Shown here: piece after piece, positions 32,693 to 41,994 of the stretch
How positions within the stretch are numbered: position 1 is the first letter of the stretch
How the letters are laid out: each line of letters starts with the position of its first letter
Assembly: GCF_007991275.1 (NCBI RefSeq)
Contig: NZ_BJYA01000003.1
Location: forward strand, 1 to 64,000
Length of the DNA stretch: 64,000 nt
Source of the DNA: Alkalibacillus haloalkaliphilus
GTDB taxonomy: Bacteria > Bacillota > Bacilli > Bacillales > Alkalibacillaceae
Direction: 5' to 3'
Made by a program: the position numbers and the translations under genes
Notes under the pieces: generated by a model
The model's database searches: none
What the model saw: the letters and a program-made list of their open reading frames with translations, nothing else
What the model was told of the DNA's origin: nothing

Positions 32693-33070
32693 ATGAGCAA
32701 AAAAATCGTTGAAGCGATCCCAAATGACATAAGGGAGAAATACTACAATGAAATTGATGGGTTAAAGTTTACTAAAAATTTTCGCTCGATGACGGCTGAA
32801 GAATGGTACATCTTCTTACCTTCTTATGCAGAACCAAACACCAAAGGAGCAGCAGGTAAAACTATAATACATTACAACATATTTGATAATAAAGAAGTTT
32901 TTATTAATACGACGATCATTTTTGAAGATCCGGCATTATTTGATCCTAGTATTCATCCTTTCGTTTACTTATTATGTGATGAAATTGTCAATCAGCTTGT
33001 AGGGTATGCTGATACGTTGTTATCCGTTCATGCAGGAGAAAATTCATATAACGCTGAGTATAGAGAGTAG
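32693..33070 (+). CDS. Unknown protein downstream of the DUF1292 gene
   Basis: 125 residues, soluble, mixed alpha/beta, with no recognised family. Notable stretches are TAEEWYIFLPSYAEP and HPFVYLLCDEIVNQLVGYAD. GAGGAG lies about 13 bases before the ATG, inside the end of the upstream gene, so translation may be partly coupled. The two genes form a small operon that ends at a good terminator overlapping the last codon. Confidence 0.7.
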   Translation: MSKKIVEAIPNDIREKYYNEIDGLKFTKNFRSMTAEEWYIFLPSYAEPNTKGAAGKTIIHYNIFDNKEVFINTTIIFEDPALFDPSIHPFVYLLCDEIVNQLVGYADTLLSVHAGENSYNAEYRE

Positions 33071-33102
33071 AGAATGGGAACACCCCTTCTCTGCTCTTTT
33101 TT
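33064..33102 (+). terminator. Terminator of the DUF1292 operon
   Basis: An 11-base stem (AGAGTAGAGAA with TTCTCTGCTCT, one mismatch) strengthened by GGG/CCC inside, then TTTTTT. Confidence 0.88.
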
Positions 33103-33177
33103 AATTTAATTAAACAACTATCGAAACATCTTCATAACTCATATAAATATCACGGTGAGAAAAAGGAGGTTATTTTT

Positions 33178-34107
33178 ATGAGTCAAGATACATTAAGTCA
33201 ATTTGTTTATGAATTAGAAGAATGGGTATCTGATCTAAATGATAAATGGCAGCGTTTTAAGTTAGAACAAGGTGATGAGCTTAACGAAGAATTATCCAAT
33301 TATGATCAGAATCTTAATAAATTTGTCGAGGCAGTGAGGAATTATCAAGAACGTCAAGAAATGTTGTCTCATGACATAGCACAGGAATTACAGAGTGAAG
33401 CAGCTTATTTATTCCATCGTTGGAACGAATTATTCAAGTCAGATCATAAGGGTAAGGAGCAAAGTAATGATCATAATCGTTTTGTACCAATCGGAGGGCA
33501 TGAGCTTCCTCCACTCCCTTATGCTTATGATGCACTTGAACCTTATATTGATGAACGTATTATGAGACTTCATCACGATAAGCACCACCAAAGTTATGTA
33601 GATGGATTAAATAAGGCAGAAAGAGAAATGCAAAAGGCAAGACAAACAGGTGACTTCGACCTGATTAAACACTGGGAGCGAGAAGCTGCTTTTAACGGTG
33701 CAGGTCATTATTTACACACGATTTTTTGGAACATTATGAGCCCTGAAGGCGGTGGTGAACCAAGTGGTGAATTACTAAATGCCATTAATGAATCGTTTGG
33801 TAGTTATGATCAATTTAAGGAACATTTTTCTGAAGCAGCCAAAAATGTAGAAGGTGTCGGTTGGTCAATATTAGTTTGGTCACCACGTTCACATAGGTTG
33901 GAGATTTTACAAGCTGAACGACATCAAGACTTATCACAATGGGACGTGATTCCACTACTTGTCCTTGATGTATGGGAACACGCCTATTACTTACAGTATG
34001 AAAATGACCGTGACGCATACGTTGATGTATGGTGGAACATTGTAAATTGGGATGAAGTTGAAAGTCGGTTTAACACAGCAAGAGAAGTTAAATGGGAGCA
34101 ATATTAA
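33178..34107 (+). CDS. sodF: Fe/Mn superoxide dismutase with N-terminal extension (SodF-like)
   Basis: 309 residues. About 100 N-terminal residues are a charged helical region (LEEWVSDLNDKWQRF, LNKFVEAVRNYQERQ), followed by a complete Fe/Mn-SOD domain. The domain has ELPPLPYAYDALEPYID, HHDKHHQSYVDGLN, NGAGHYLHTIFW and DVWEHAYYLQYEN, so the three His and one Asp metal ligands are all present. It converts superoxide to peroxide and oxygen. The extended form matches the second SOD (SodF) of Bacillus rather than SodA. No signal peptide is seen. An AAAGGAGG site precedes the ATG. Confidence 0.9.
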   Translation: MSQDTLSQFVYELEEWVSDLNDKWQRFKLEQGDELNEELSNYDQNLNKFVEAVRNYQERQEMLSHDIAQELQSEAAYLFHRWNELFKSDHKGKEQSNDHNRFVPIGGHELPPLPYAYDALEPYIDERIMRLHHDKHHQSYVDGLNKAEREMQKARQTGDFDLIKHWEREAAFNGAGHYLHTIFWNIMSPEGGGEPSGELLNAINESFGSYDQFKEHFSEAAKNVEGVGWSILVWSPRSHRLEILQAERHQDLSQWDVIPLLVLDVWEHAYYLQYENDRDAYVDVWWNIVNWDEVESRFNTAREVKWEQY

Positions 34108-34188
34108 GGAGAGGAGATTTTCTTATTCACTCTCTTTTAAAATCTAAGATGCAAAATTAAATCTTTAAAGGTCTACTAATCTTGATTA

Positions 34189-34234
34189 AAAAGAGAAAAG
34201 TGTAACCATTTAAAAGGCTACACTTTTCTCTTTT
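34189..34234 (+). terminator. Bidirectional terminator
   Basis: A 16-base perfect stem (AAAAGAGAAAAGTGTA with TACACTTTTCTCTTTT) and a 14-base loop, between the sodF-like gene and the convergent aldolase gene. Confidence 0.93.
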
Positions 34235-34235
34235 A

Positions 34236-35324
34236 CTAACTAGACATCGGTACTTGATGTTGGATACGACCTTCTATACGTTCAAAAATATCTTCTAAAC
34301 TCCGTCCTGTGATCGTTAGTCCATGATTTTTTAACCCGATGATGGCTCTTGCAGGATCTTCTTCACTTCTTATAAGTTCAGCTACTCTTTCTGCTAATTG
34401 AATTGTGCCGCATGGATAATTAATTTCCGTTGCTTTTACACCATCTGCCCATGCATGAATGTGGACGATTGCTCCTACATCTGGATGCTCCTTATAAATC
34501 ATCCAATGCTCAATAGCATCAACAGACGCCCGCTTCGGTGTTACATTTGGTGGAACGCTAATTTCCATAGCACTCTTCTCTTCATTAAACCCTTTAATGT
34601 ATAACATATCTTGCCCAATAACCTTCATGTCTGCTTTATTAATACCACTGGCACTCATCCAAAAACTAGTTTCATCTTCTCGGCAACTAAGGTTACCATA
34701 ACTAAGACCGCCTATGCCATAAAGTTTCTTTAACTGCCTTAAGTCGCGTTTAGTTAAGTATTTTTCAATTGGAAAAGGGGCTGGCAAAAGGTTCATACGG
34801 TCTAACTTTTTGCCTGACTGTGATAACTTGTCAGTACGTTCATTTCCATTCCAAAGCTCCTCTTTCAAATCATCACTAAACTCATTGTTAATAACGAGTT
34901 GCGAAGAAGCAACTGGCTCTAACCTTTCGAATACTTTACTAAAGAATTCATCCTCTTCACCCTCATAAGGTATGTTGTAAAAACCTTGTTCAGGTGTAAC
35001 AAAATAAACTTTCGTTTGACTTTCATGATGTACTATATACATTAAGTGATTCGCTAATGATCTAATTAAATATGGATAAGCCTTTTGAAAAGTATTCATC
35101 ATTTTATGGTTTTGTTCAATAATTGAAATAACGAATGTTGCTTGTGCATGCCTACGAAAAGCTCGTGGTTTGTCTGGGTCTAATACATTAAAAACAACAC
35201 TCAAGTCTTCATCAGGTTCAGAACAATACTTATAACCTTTCTCTATAAACTTTTCCTTTAGCCCGTTTGTAAACCAAGTTAGAAACTGACTTTGCTTTGC
35301 ACCCGTTACGATAAAATTACTCAT
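34236..35324 (-). CDS. Class II aldolase/adducin-domain protein
   Basis: 362 residues. The C-terminal half (about 180-355) is a class II aldolase domain: GLSYGNLSCRED, FWMSASGINKAD, the zinc-binding VHIHAWADG and GLKNHGLTI. The N-terminal 180 residues are a separate alpha/beta domain of unknown role (FNVLDPDKPRAFRRHAQATF). Such domains catalyse aldol cleavage or epimerisation of phosphorylated sugars; the substrate here is unknown. It follows a zinc dehydrogenase gene by 28 bases on the same strand, indicating an operon. Confidence 0.82.
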   Translation of the reverse strand: MSNFIVTGAKQSQFLTWFTNGLKEKFIEKGYKYCSEPDEDLSVVFNVLDPDKPRAFRRHAQATFVISIIEQNHKMMNTFQKAYPYLIRSLANHLMYIVHHESQTKVYFVTPEQGFYNIPYEGEEDEFFSKVFERLEPVASSQLVINNEFSDDLKEELWNGNERTDKLSQSGKKLDRMNLLPAPFPIEKYLTKRDLRQLKKLYGIGGLSYGNLSCREDETSFWMSASGINKADMKVIGQDMLYIKGFNEEKSAMEISVPPNVTPKRASVDAIEHWMIYKEHPDVGAIVHIHAWADGVKATEINYPCGTIQLAERVAELIRSEEDPARAIIGLKNHGLTITGRSLEDIFERIEGRIQHQVPMSS

Positions 35325-35352
35325 TTAAAAACCTCCTCGTTAGTCTCTTAAG

Positions 35353-36579
35353 TTAGTTAGGTTCAAATACAACTTTCACTGCAGAACGATTTCCTTTCTT
35401 AGTAGCGGTTTCTAAAGCTTGTCTATATTCTTCTAAAGGGAAATGATGCGTCACAAGTGGTGATAAGTCGACTTTTCCTTGCTGCATAAGATCGATGGCA
35501 ATATCAAACGTCCTTCGATTTTTACCTTTATAAAACTCACGACTATAGGCAAAGCAACCTTTAACTTTTAACTCGTTCATCCAAACTGTTGTCCAATCAA
35601 TCCTTTCCATTATGCCTGCTAAACCTATTAAAACGACTTGTCCCCCACTTTTAGTAAACCTTAAAGCATCGTGAACACTTTGTTTTCGGCCTACACATTC
35701 ATAAATTATGTCAGCTCCCCCTTCGATGACTTCTGAACCATAGATCGGGTTTAACACTTTAGCTTCGAGTGAGTCTGATAACTCCTCAACATACGTTGAG
35801 TGATTAAAATTGACGACTTTATTAGCACCATAATGGTAAGACAAATCTCTTTGAAGATTATGTTTTACTAACGCGATGACATTACATTTTATGTCCAATG
35901 CTCGAATAGCCGCGATCACCGCTATTCCTATGACACCTCCACCGATAATGAGTACAGTATCATCGTCTTTAGGTGGGTTTCTCATCACACTATGAAGAGC
36001 ACAACTAAACGGTTCGACCATCACGCCATTTAAATCGCTAACTTCATTTGGTAGTCTAAACACCTGACTTTTATGCGCCACAACATGAGTTGACCAACCT
36101 CCACCTGTATCTCGACAGGCGCCGATTAACAAACCAGGAGAGACGTCCCCTTCTGTTTTATGTATACATAAACTAAAATTACCCTTCTTACATTGAGGGC
36201 ATTTATTTTGTATGCCCCTCGGCTCACATGACAAGACTGGATCAATTACTACGCGATCTCCAACTTCAACATCAGTGACACCTTCTCCAATTTGCTCAAT
36301 TTCCCCTACAATTTCATGCCCAATTGTGAAAGGAAAGGAAGCGAATGGTGATGTAGCAGGACTATCGTTCAACAATATTAAATTAAGGTCACTACCACAT
36401 ATCCCACTATACTTCACCTTAATCTTTACCCACTGTTCATTTGGCAATGTTGCATTATGATCTTCTACAAACTTTAGACAAGATAATCTAGAGTTCCAAT
36501 AAATTGAAGACTTAAACTTCCCCCCAACTTTACTCATGACATATCGCGGTAAATTATAATTAAATTGTAATGCACCCAT
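35353..36579 (-). CDS. Zinc-dependent alcohol dehydrogenase-like protein
   Basis: 408 residues of the medium-chain dehydrogenase family. Catalytic-zinc positions are seen in YSGICGSDLN and GHEIVGEIEQIGEGV, with a cysteine cluster (CPQCKKGNFSLC) for the structural zinc, and a Rossmann motif LIIGGGVIGIAVIAA. It probably oxidises a polyol or sugar alcohol with NAD(P). The start is ATG 36579 behind AAAGGTGA. It forms a two-gene operon with the aldolase-domain protein and diverges from acyltransferase and lipid-kinase genes, suggesting, but not proving, a role in supplying a lipid head group or backbone. Confidence 0.85.
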   Translation of the reverse strand: MGALQFNYNLPRYVMSKVGGKFKSSIYWNSRLSCLKFVEDHNATLPNEQWVKIKVKYSGICGSDLNLILLNDSPATSPFASFPFTIGHEIVGEIEQIGEGVTDVEVGDRVVIDPVLSCEPRGIQNKCPQCKKGNFSLCIHKTEGDVSPGLLIGACRDTGGGWSTHVVAHKSQVFRLPNEVSDLNGVMVEPFSCALHSVMRNPPKDDDTVLIIGGGVIGIAVIAAIRALDIKCNVIALVKHNLQRDLSYHYGANKVVNFNHSTYVEELSDSLEAKVLNPIYGSEVIEGGADIIYECVGRKQSVHDALRFTKSGGQVVLIGLAGIMERIDWTTVWMNELKVKGCFAYSREFYKGKNRRTFDIAIDLMQQGKVDLSPLVTHHFPLEEYRQALETATKKGNRSAVKVVFEPN

Positions 36580-36673
36580 AACCAATCACCTTTTATTTAT
36601 TGACTTTATGGTTATTTTGACCAACTTAACCCAAAATTACTCACTATTGATTAATTTTTCCATAAAACCTTCG

Positions 36674-36793
36674 TCAGTTTGTAGACTTTGATTTCCTCTC
36701 TTGTTCTTTTAACGCTTCTTCGTAATCAAACTCAACTAAAGCAACAACCATTTTCTCAAATTCTTGGTAAATCCCTTTTATAAGCTTAACCAT
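36674..36793 (-). CDS. Small ORF, 39 aa, unknown
   Basis: On the minus strand an ATG at 36793 behind GGACGGTGG opens a 39-codon frame reading MVKLIKGIYQEFEKMV then ALVEFDYEEALKEQERKS. The composition is protein-like (amphipathic helix, acidic/basic alternation), in contrast to the overlapping longer frame, which is low-complexity. It fills the otherwise empty 370-base gap upstream of the zinc dehydrogenase. No family is known. Confidence 0.45.
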   Translation of the reverse strand: MVKLIKGIYQEFEKMVVALVEFDYEEALKEQERKSKSTN

Positions 36794-36947
36794 ACAGCCA
36801 CCGTCCTAATGTATATATTTGCCATTATTATTTGTAGAATATGGTTGTAATTATGTATGTCACGAAAAGAATTTATATTTTTTCTATTTTTATCCATAAT
36901 AAATAGTGTTAATAAAATGAGGTTAATTTTGGAGATGAGGTGTAATA

Positions 36948-37601
36948 ATGTTTTACGCACTACTAAAAAATATTGCTAGGCTCATCATTCCTTTACGCTT
37001 TAAAGTCAACGTAACAGGAAAAGTAAATATTAATTTAGACGAACCTTTAATCATTGCTTCTAATCACGCAAGCGCCTATGATCCACTAATACTCGCCTGT
37101 ATTATCGATCAGGAACTACACTTCTTAGCTAAAAAAGAACTTTTTAGAAACCGAATACTAACCTGGTTTTTAACTAACATGAAAGCTATTCCTGTCGACC
37201 GTCACAGTGGAAATACCATTGTACCTGTGAGGAAATGCTTAAAAGTATTAGGTGAAAATGGAGTGCTTGGCATTTTCCCAGAAGGAACACGTTGTAAGGA
37301 AGGAGAAACAATAGAACCTAAAAAAGGGGTTGCCTTCTTTTCTTATAAAACTACAACACCGGTGTTACCTATTTACATAAGTTATTATAAACAAGGCATA
37401 CGTCCAATTGTTGATGTTCAAATCGGTAGCCTAATCCAACCAGAATTACAGCAACACCTGAACTACACTGCTTATACAAACTTCGTCATGAATAAAATTA
37501 CAACCCTTAAAAATCGCAGTCTTTATACTAGAGGCCTTACAGAAGACCAACACGAGCGAAACGAAAAAAATAGTGTAGGTAAATCTATAACAAAGACTTG
37601 A
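36948..37601 (+). CDS. plsC: 1-acyl-glycerol-3-phosphate acyltransferase (PlsC-like)
   Basis: 217 residues of the PlsC acyltransferase family. The catalytic HX4D motif is in SNHASAYDPL, the substrate-binding motif is FPEGTRCKEG, and a further block VLPIYISYYKQG is present. It acylates lysophosphatidic acid to phosphatidic acid, or a related lysolipid, at the membrane. A main PlsC is expected elsewhere, so this may be a second, specialised enzyme. Ribosome binding site GAGATGAGG. A lipid kinase gene follows 34 bases downstream on the same strand. Confidence 0.9.
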   Translation: MFYALLKNIARLIIPLRFKVNVTGKVNINLDEPLIIASNHASAYDPLILACIIDQELHFLAKKELFRNRILTWFLTNMKAIPVDRHSGNTIVPVRKCLKVLGENGVLGIFPEGTRCKEGETIEPKKGVAFFSYKTTTPVLPIYISYYKQGIRPIVDVQIGSLIQPELQQHLNYTAYTNFVMNKITTLKNRSLYTRGLTEDQHERNEKNSVGKSITKT

Positions 37602-37635
37602 TTTAAAATTCATATTTATAGGTGATGATTAACTA

Positions 37636-38529
37636 ATGTATCATTTTATCGTTAATACCAATTCAGGAAGTGGCCGAGGATTCAAACGATGGGTACAAAT
37701 AGAGTCGATTCTTTTAGAACGAAAGATTGTTTATGATGTTAGCTTTACTAAAAAGCCCAATCACGCAACACAACTTGTTCATGATTTAGCTCATGACAGT
37801 CCCAATGTTAGTGCGATCATAATAGTTGGTGGTGATGGCACTGTACATGAAGCTATTAATGGATTACAGAATTCAAATGTACCTTTAGGGATTATCCCAG
37901 CCGGTTCTGGAAATGACTTTTGTAGAGGGATGGGGATTCCACTTAATTGTGTCGAAGCACTGGAGCGTATATTAAAAAACGAAAAAAAACTTATAGATGT
38001 CGGACATATTAATAATAAAGTCTTCGCCACTATTGCTGGCATTGGCTTTGATGGGAAAATTGCAGCAGAAACTAGTCGATCAAAGTTAAAGAAACTCTGC
38101 AATGTGATCAAAATTGGAAGTATACCTTACATCTTAGCCATGTTAAAAGTGATGTTAAGCTACAAACCAACTGATGTAAACCTTCGTATTGATTCGAAAG
38201 CATCATCACACGAAAATGTTTGGTTAATTGCCATTGCTAACACACCTTTTTATGCAGGTGGTATGAAAATATGTCCAGAAGCAAGAAACAACGATGACCT
38301 CTTTGAAGTGTGCATTGTTAAAGGGATTTCTAGATGGAAATTGCTAAGGATTTTTCCATCTGTCTTTAAAGGCCAACATATTAATCACCCTGCCGTGAGA
38401 ACTTATCAAGGTAAGAACTTAATCATATCATCAAATAATCCAATGATTGCACACGGGGATGGGGAAATCGTTGGTGAAACACCATTTAACATTAAAATAC
38501 TCCCATCATCAATCTATGTTCTATCATAA
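37636..38529 (+). CDS. Diacylglycerol/lipid kinase family protein
   Basis: 297 residues of the DAGK catalytic family. The ATP-binding GGDGTVHEAINGL and the lipid-kinase motifs GIIPAGSGNDFCRGMGIP and IAGIGFDGKIA are present, and the C-terminal beta-sandwich ends in PMIAHGDGEIV. It phosphorylates diacylglycerol or another lipid alcohol. B. subtilis has several such proteins (DgkB, YtlR, BmrU); which one this equals cannot be told. With the upstream acyltransferase it forms a two-gene lipid operon. Confidence 0.9.
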   Translation: MYHFIVNTNSGSGRGFKRWVQIESILLERKIVYDVSFTKKPNHATQLVHDLAHDSPNVSAIIIVGGDGTVHEAINGLQNSNVPLGIIPAGSGNDFCRGMGIPLNCVEALERILKNEKKLIDVGHINNKVFATIAGIGFDGKIAAETSRSKLKKLCNVIKIGSIPYILAMLKVMLSYKPTDVNLRIDSKASSHENVWLIAIANTPFYAGGMKICPEARNNDDLFEVCIVKGISRWKLLRIFPSVFKGQHINHPAVRTYQGKNLIISSNNPMIAHGDGEIVGETPFNIKILPSSIYVLS

Positions 38530-38552
38530 ATGAGCAATGGATCTAATAAGAA

Positions 38553-38584
38553 ACACTCCAAAAGTTTTTAAGCTCTTGGAGTGT
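38553..38584 (+). terminator. Bidirectional terminator
   Basis: A 9-base stem (ACACTCCAA with TTGGAGTGT) with an A/T-rich loop, between the lipid kinase and the convergent chemoreceptor. Confidence 0.8.
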
Positions 38585-38592
38585 ATTCATAA

Positions 38593-40362
38593 TTAATTAA
38601 CTTTAAATTGATTAGCTGCTTGTTGTAATTCTTCAGCCATGTGTGACAATGCATCTGTTGCTGATGTTACTTCTTCGACACTCGCTGTTTGTTCTTCCGC
38701 AGCACTTGCCACTTCTTCAGCAAGGCTTGAAGCATTTTCAGTTTGTGTTGAAACGTTCTCCATAGAATTAACAAGTTTATGACTTCTTTCATCGATCTGT
38801 TTAATCGATTCTGACACTTCTTCCATTCGTTGTGAAACGAGAGTTACTGCTTGTGCAATGTCTTCAAACGAATGACCTGCTTTATTGACAAGTTCTTTTC
38901 CTTCATCTACGTTTACTACGCCGTTTTCCATTGATTGAACAGCATGTTGCGTTTCATTTTGAATCTCAGTAATAATGCTTGAAATTTGGCCAGTCGATTC
39001 AGTGGATTGCTCAGCTAACTTTCGCACTTCATCGGCAACAACGGCAAACCCTTTACCATGTTCACCAGCACGCGCAGCCTCAATTGCTGCATTTAAAGCA
39101 AGTAAATTCGTTTGTTCAGAAATGTCGTTAATAATATCTAAAATCTTCTCGACTTCTTTAGATCGTTGATTCAAGCTTTGAATAATATCACGAGTTGATT
39201 CTGTATTTTTACTAATTTCATCCATTTGGCTAACGGCTTGTTTAACGACTTGTTCACCACTCACCGCTTGCTTAGATGTCGACTCAGATGATTCATTGAC
39301 GCGTTCTGCCCTAGATGAGATCTCTTCAATATCTTTAGAAATGTCAGATACATACTCCGTTGATTCTTGTACTTGTTCAACTTGCCCTTCATTTCCTTCA
39401 GATACTTGTTGGATTGATTGAGCAATTTGTTCTGCTGCTCTCGTCGTTTCATCTGCATTTGCGTTTAACTGTTGTGATGAAGCGGCTACTTGTTCTGACG
39501 ACTCAACCACTTTCTTAATTAAACCATGCATTTGATCTAACATTTGATTGTATTGCTCTGCAAGACTTCCGAATTCATCTTGACTATTCACTTCAATTGG
39601 TTGTGTCAGATCACCATTGGCTACATTTTGTAACCCTGTATGAATTGTTTTAATTTGCCTATTCATGTATCGAACGAAGAAGAAGACAACAATTAGACCG
39701 ACAACTACTGAAACAAAACCAATTAACAGCATCGTCTGTGCAGTGTCTTGTCTCAATAGTGTTGCTAGTTTAGACATTTGAAAGTCAATCGCTGCAACAC
39801 CAATCACTTCACCTTGGTCATCGTTTAATGTCGTTGCAAGCGTTATAATCGATTGATTTGTTGCAGCATCTAAATAAGGCTCTGTCCATATAACTTCACC
39901 TTCATTCGCAAGAGCTTGTGAATACCAATCACGTTCTGTTGCATCATAGCCTGATAAATCAGCTTCAGGAATATCATGCAAATATAGTGAACCATCAGGA
40001 GTTCCGAAATATAAATTTAATATATAATCATAACCTTCGGCGTAATCCGTTAAGTATTCTTCATAAAATGCAGTCATGTCAGGATCATTAGTAGAAGGCA
40101 CATTATCATAATTAACATCCGAATTTGGTATATCAAACGATGTATATTGGAGTTCTTCTTCCTGACTATATGTATTTAAAAGCACTTCATATTCCTCAAA
40201 CACTTCAGCCGCCGCTGAACTCTCTCTTTCTAATTCAGCCTTAGGTATGACGACACGTTCTAACACAGATGATTGGCTGTACGAGACAAAAACGACTGTA
40301 ACTAGTGGAACCACTAATAATACGAGCATAATGACAGCCAACTTTAACCTTATTGATTTCAT
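38593..40362 (-). CDS. Methyl-accepting chemotaxis protein with Cache sensor
   Basis: 589 residues. TM1 (about 4-28) is followed by a large extracellular Cache-type sensor including [14 protein letters not shown] and [16 protein letters not shown], the usual dCache_1 pattern for small organic ligands. Then come TM2 ([19 protein letters not shown]), HAMP ([19 protein letters not shown]) and a cytoplasmic signalling domain with the hairpin tip [19 protein letters not shown]. It transmits ligand occupancy to CheA and CheW, which are not in this window. The start is ATG 40362 behind GAGGGGGA. Confidence 0.93.
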   Translation of the reverse strand: MKSIRLKLAVIMLVLLVVPLVTVVFVSYSQSSVLERVVIPKAELERESSAAAEVFEEYEVLLNTYSQEEELQYTSFDIPNSDVNYDNVPSTNDPDMTAFYEEYLTDYAEGYDYILNLYFGTPDGSLYLHDIPEADLSGYDATERDWYSQALANEGEVIWTEPYLDAATNQSIITLATTLNDDQGEVIGVAAIDFQMSKLATLLRQDTAQTMLLIGFVSVVVGLIVVFFFVRYMNRQIKTIHTGLQNVANGDLTQPIEVNSQDEFGSLAEQYNQMLDQMHGLIKKVVESSEQVAASSQQLNANADETTRAAEQIAQSIQQVSEGNEGQVEQVQESTEYVSDISKDIEEISSRAERVNESSESTSKQAVSGEQVVKQAVSQMDEISKNTESTRDIIQSLNQRSKEVEKILDIINDISEQTNLLALNAAIEAARAGEHGKGFAVVADEVRKLAEQSTESTGQISSIITEIQNETQHAVQSMENGVVNVDEGKELVNKAGHSFEDIAQAVTLVSQRMEEVSESIKQIDERSHKLVNSMENVSTQTENASSLAEEVASAAEEQTASVEEVTSATDALSHMAEELQQAANQFKVN

Positions 40363-40616
40363 AATATATTCCCCCTCAATCATGTAGCTTAATAATTATA
40401 TCGGCTTACACAACCAAGAGTTTAGAATTTTCTAATACTTGCCCTCCTATTATTTCCTCTCTTGTATTTCCCAGGCAAGCGCACAATACGACGACATCAA
40501 ACAAAAAGACGCTATTCTTTCGACAAAAATCACTAAAAACTAGTGACATATTTAAGACTAAAAGACTAATAGAATATAACGAGCTTCAAAAAACATTCAC
40601 AAAAAGGAGGAATATG

Positions 40617-41948
40617 ATGCTTAAGTCGATTACAGCTGCCAGTGATAGGCTTGTTCAACGTTACTTACCTGATGCGTTTCTATTTGCTATTATTTTAACG
40701 ATTATTGTATTTGTTCTTGGATTAGTCTTTACAGGTAGCTCACCGGTTAACATGGTTGAATACTGGGGGCATGGTTTTTGGGATCTACTAGCATTTGCGA
40801 TGCAGATGTCCTTAATTGTTATTACTGGGTACATTTTAGCTAACACACCTTTCATAAAAGGAATCCTATCTAAAATTAGTAATATGGCTAATTCGCCTGG
40901 TCAAGCAATCGTTCTAGTAACTGTTGTAGCATCAATCGCCTGTTTAATAAACTATGGGTTCGGTCTAGTTGTTGGTGCTTTACTTGCCATACACGTTGCC
41001 AAACGGATCCCTTCTATTGACTATCGAATTTTAATTGCGGCGGCTTACAGTGGTTTTCTACTTTGGCACGGCGGTTTTTCAGGATCTGTACCTTTAACAA
41101 TTGCAACTGAAGGTCACTTTTTAGAAGATTTAGTAGGCGTGATCCCGATTACGGAGACATTGTTTAGTGAACTCAACTTATTTATCGTATTTATTTTATT
41201 AATCACTTTACCAATTCTAAACTGGTTTTTACTAAAAGCTCGAGATGGTAACTCTAGCATTGATCCAGAACTGCTAAAAACGCATACACAAGTTGTTGAA
41301 GAGCAAAAGTTGGAGAAGAAAGATTTAACACCTGCAGAACGACTTGAACATAGCAAAGTTATATCCATGATCATCGGTATACTCGGTTTAGCCTTTATCA
41401 TCTATCACTTTGCGACAAGTGGATTTGATTTAAATATCAATATAGTAAACTTCATCTTCCTGTTCTTAGGGATCCTACTTCATAAGACACCTCGTAAATT
41501 TTTAAATAGTGTGTCTGATGCTGTTAAGAACGCTGGCGGGATTATTATTCAATTCCCGTTTTATGCAGGGATTATGGGGATGATGGTAGCTTCAGGACTG
41601 TCTGAGCAAATGTCCACGATGTTTGTTAACATTTCAAATGAAGTTACTCTGCCGTTATTCGCCTTTATTAGTGCAGGGATTGTTAACTTTTTCGTCCCTT
41701 CTGGTGGCGGACAGTGGGCGGTTCAAGCTCCAATTATGATCCCAGCCGCACTAGAGATTGGAGTCGACACAGCCAAAACAGCGATGGCTGTTGCTTGGGG
41801 AGATGCTTGGACCAATATGATCCAACCATTCTGGGCATTACCATTACTCGCGATTGCTGGACTTAAAGTTAAAGATATTATGGGTTTCTGTTTAATCATA
41901 CTCGTATGGAGCTTCATACCGATTGCCATTGGCTTACTATTATTTTAA
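40617..41948 (+). CDS. atoE: Short-chain fatty acid transporter (AtoE family)
   Basis: 443 residues with about twelve membrane helices. Family blocks seen include SDRLVQRYLPDAFLFAIILT, NYGFGLVVGALLAI, LLWHGGFSGSVPL, FFVPSGGGQWAVQAP and WTNMIQPFWALPLLA, typical of AtoE-type short-chain fatty acid or acetoacetate permeases. Of two adjacent ATGs, 40617 is better spaced from AAGGAGG. Import of butyrate, acetoacetate or isovalerate would suit the leucine/acyl-CoA operon elsewhere in the window, but they are 24 kb apart. A terminator follows. Confidence 0.9.
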   Translation: MLKSITAASDRLVQRYLPDAFLFAIILTIIVFVLGLVFTGSSPVNMVEYWGHGFWDLLAFAMQMSLIVITGYILANTPFIKGILSKISNMANSPGQAIVLVTVVASIACLINYGFGLVVGALLAIHVAKRIPSIDYRILIAAAYSGFLLWHGGFSGSVPLTIATEGHFLEDLVGVIPITETLFSELNLFIVFILLITLPILNWFLLKARDGNSSIDPELLKTHTQVVEEQKLEKKDLTPAERLEHSKVISMIIGILGLAFIIYHFATSGFDLNINIVNFIFLFLGILLHKTPRKFLNSVSDAVKNAGGIIIQFPFYAGIMGMMVASGLSEQMSTMFVNISNEVTLPLFAFISAGIVNFFVPSGGGQWAVQAPIMIPAALEIGVDTAKTAMAVAWGDAWTNMIQPFWALPLLAIAGLKVKDIMGFCLIILVWSFIPIAIGLLLF

Positions 41949-41954
41949 ATAAAT

Positions 41955-41994
41955 CAAGTCCCACTATGTGTTCATCACCTGGTGGGACTTTTTT
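41955..41994 (+). terminator. Terminator of the atoE-like gene
   Basis: A 9-base stem (AAGTCCCAC with GTGGGACTT), a 17-base loop and a run of seven T residues. It overlaps the 3' end of the convergent EamA gene. Confidence 0.88.

Noticed and set aside
23207..33091. Two GAGAAGGG octamers on the minus strand (23207-23214 and 33084-33091), resembling SpoIIIE/SRS polarity signals pointing to the dif candidate
   Set aside because: Two copies of an 8-mer in 64 kb are about what chance gives, and the second lies within a terminator stem.
36778..36960. 60-codon minus-strand frame in the gap between the zinc dehydrogenase and the acyltransferase
   Set aside because: Composition is that of AT-rich DNA, it overlaps the acyltransferase start, and the overlapping 39-codon frame has a better ribosome binding site and more protein-like sequence.
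38165..38180. Another ATGTAAACC match to the XerD arm
   Set aside because: It lies within the lipid kinase coding sequence and matches less well, so it is best explained by the codons.
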